A DNA stretch of 5,479 nt, from NCBI GenBank assembly GCA_021819225.1, contig JAKARU010000067.1, forward strand, positions 1 through 5,479, in the 5' to 3' direction. Positions within the stretch are counted from its first letter, which is position 1. Every line of letters begins with the position of its first letter. The notes below the pieces were generated by a model. It was not told the origin of the DNA. It made no database searches and was given only the letters and a program-made list of their open reading frames with translations. The stretch is from Thermoplasmata archaeon (GTDB lineage: Archaea; Thermoplasmatota; Thermoplasmata; Thermoplasmatales; Thermoplasmataceae). A program made the position numbers and the translations under genes. This document shows, piece by piece, positions 4,871 to 5,479 of this stretch.

Positions 4871-5285
4871 CGATCTGGATAAAGGTGCGCATTCAGTGTA
4901 TTCACTGTATTATCACTTCATCCGGGTCGTGAAATATAGAAAGAAAGTATTCACCAGCGACATAATTGTGGACTTTCTCAGGACAAAGGTCAGGGGAATT
5001 GCCGATACATTCAACGTGGTGGTTCTGGAGATAGAGTGCGATGAGGATCATTTTCACATGCTTTTCAAATCCACACCACTCCTGAACATACCGCAGTTCA
5101 TCAACACAACCAAAACAATAACGTCAAGGGAGATACAGCGTAACTTTCCCGATATCAGGAAAGAGCTTTGGAAGGGTAAGTTCTGGCCCCCCTCCTATTT
5201 TCTGGCAACGTCAGGGCAGGTCACGTTGGATGTTCTGAAGAGATACGTGGACTCGCAGGAGACAAAGCGCCATGAGGACATATAA
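4863..5285 (+). CDS. tnpA: IS200/IS605-family Y1 (HUH) transposase TnpA
   Basis: 140-residue single-strand DNA transposase, full length for the family. It cuts and rejoins the subterminal ends through a 5'-phosphotyrosine link, acting as a dimer. Seen: the typical start L-D-K-G-A-H-S-V-Y (5-13), V-V-K-Y-R-K-K-V-F (22-30), the metal-binding HUH motif D-H-F-H-M-L (62-67; His63, His65), the S-Y-F-L-A-T-S-G block (111-118), and the C-terminal helix K-R-Y-V-D-S-Q (126-132), where Tyr128 is the expected nucleophile and Gln132 the third metal ligand. No key residue is missing, so the enzyme looks active. The ATG at 4863 gives the standard N-terminus. A TTTATGG sequence at 4841-4847 could serve as a weak TATA box for a nearly leaderless mRNA, inside the inverted repeat. 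The gene overlaps tnpB by 14 bp. Confidence 0.95.
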   Translation: MPYDLDKGAHSVYSLYYHFIRVVKYRKKVFTSDIIVDFLRTKVRGIADTFNVVVLEIECDEDHFHMLFKSTPLLNIPQFINTTKTITSREIQRNFPDIRKELWKGKFWPPSYFLATSGQVTLDVLKRYVDSQETKRHEDI

Positions 5286-5479
5286 GTTCCGATTGTATCC
5301 ATCTGCGGATCAGGGAAAAGTGCTCGATCAGCAGTTGGATCTGTGCCGTGAACTGTACAATTCATTCCTGGAACAGAGAATTCTTGCATATAAGACAGGG
5401 AAGCGCATCAATTACAACTATCAGCAGGATCAGATACCGGAACTGAAGAAGACCTTTCCCGAATTCAACAATATACATT
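5272..5479 (+). CDS. tnpB: TnpB (IS605 OrfB), N-terminal part, runs off the window
   Basis: The frame starts at ATG 5272, inside the end of tnpA (14-bp overlap), and stays open to the window edge for 69 codons. It begins M-R-T-Y-K-F-R-L-Y-P-S-A-D-Q and continues with L-C-R-E-L-Y-N-S-F-L-E-Q-R and a segment ending in F-P-E-F-N-N-I-H. K-x-R-L-Y-P near the start, then a helix containing the C-R-x-L-Y-N pattern, is typical of the OrfB N-terminal helix-turn-helix region. TnpB proteins are RNA-guided, RuvC-type DNA nucleases, ancestral to Cas12, that help keep the element in place. The RuvC and zinc-finger parts lie outside, so intactness cannot be judged. The overlap suggests coupled translation with tnpA. 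Confidence 0.9.
   Translation, partial: MRTYKFRLYPSADQGKVLDQQLDLCRELYNSFLEQRILAYKTGKRINYNYQQDQIPELKKTFPEFNNIH

Larger units (their letters stand above)
4791..5479 (+). mobile_element. IS200/IS605-family insertion sequence, left part (runs off the window)
   Basis: The element is defined by adjacent, overlapping tnpA (Y1 HUH transposase) and tnpB genes in the usual order. Elements of this family lack terminal inverted repeats and move as single-stranded circles by recognising subterminal hairpins. The left boundary is approximate: a weak dyad begins at CGAG (4791-4794) and the ANL-like gene's promoter lies just to the left. The right end, with its own hairpin and the guide RNA (omega RNA / reRNA) region, is outside the window. 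Family assignment is firm; the exact left end is not. Confidence 0.8.

Noticed and set aside
1..5479. CRISPR array, tRNA or rRNA gene
   Set aside because: No regularly spaced direct repeats, and no tRNA cloverleaf or rRNA-like segment could be seen in the gaps, which are short except for 2664-2899.

Overview
The window looks like chromosome of a Thermoplasmata-type archaeon (Thermoplasma/Ferroplasma/Cuniculiplasma relatives). The evidence is a CDP-archaeol synthase (archaeal ether-lipid pathway), an archaeal Pth2 very close to the Thermoplasma protein as I remember it, an archaeal Nob1, a 384-residue archaeal-type citrate synthase, AT-rich TATA-type promoters, and transcripts that appear to be leaderless. 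The assignment is inference from family resemblance; no rRNA or tRNA is present.

Left block (1-986, + strand): the last 31 codons of a CBS-domain protein overlap carS (CDP-archaeol synthase) by 20 bp, and carS overlaps pth2 (peptidyl-tRNA hydrolase) by 7 bp. This is a tightly packed, probably co-transcribed set. It meets the next block tail to tail, with a 4-bp overlap of pth2 and nob1 stop regions.

Middle block (983-2663, - strand): a citrate synthase gene followed 1 bp later by nob1 (rRNA-processing PIN endonuclease). Citrate synthase keeps its main catalytic residues but has lost the usual C-terminal RPR-type arginines. A 236-bp AT-rich divergent region (2664-2899) holds promoters for citrate synthase (leftward) and for a PadR-family repressor (rightward). 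The PadR promoter has nested dyads running from its TATA box into its start codon, which suggests autorepression.

Right block (2900-5479): padR (+) converges on a 466-codon gene (-). That gene resembles acyl-CoA synthetases / ANL enzymes in overall layout but lacks a recognisable ATP-binding P-loop and the catalytic C-terminal lysine motif, so it is either a pseudoenzyme or a decaying gene. Next to its promoter lies the left end of an IS200/IS605-type insertion sequence with an intact Y1 HUH transposase tnpA and the first 69 codons of tnpB (RNA-guided nuclease family), which runs off the window. A bulged inverted repeat covers the tnpA start codon.

The genes on the left are housekeeping. The parts most worth a second look are the ANL-like protein, the PadR operator, the altered citrate synthase and the IS left end. 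I see no CRISPR array, structural RNA gene or clearly new multi-gene system.
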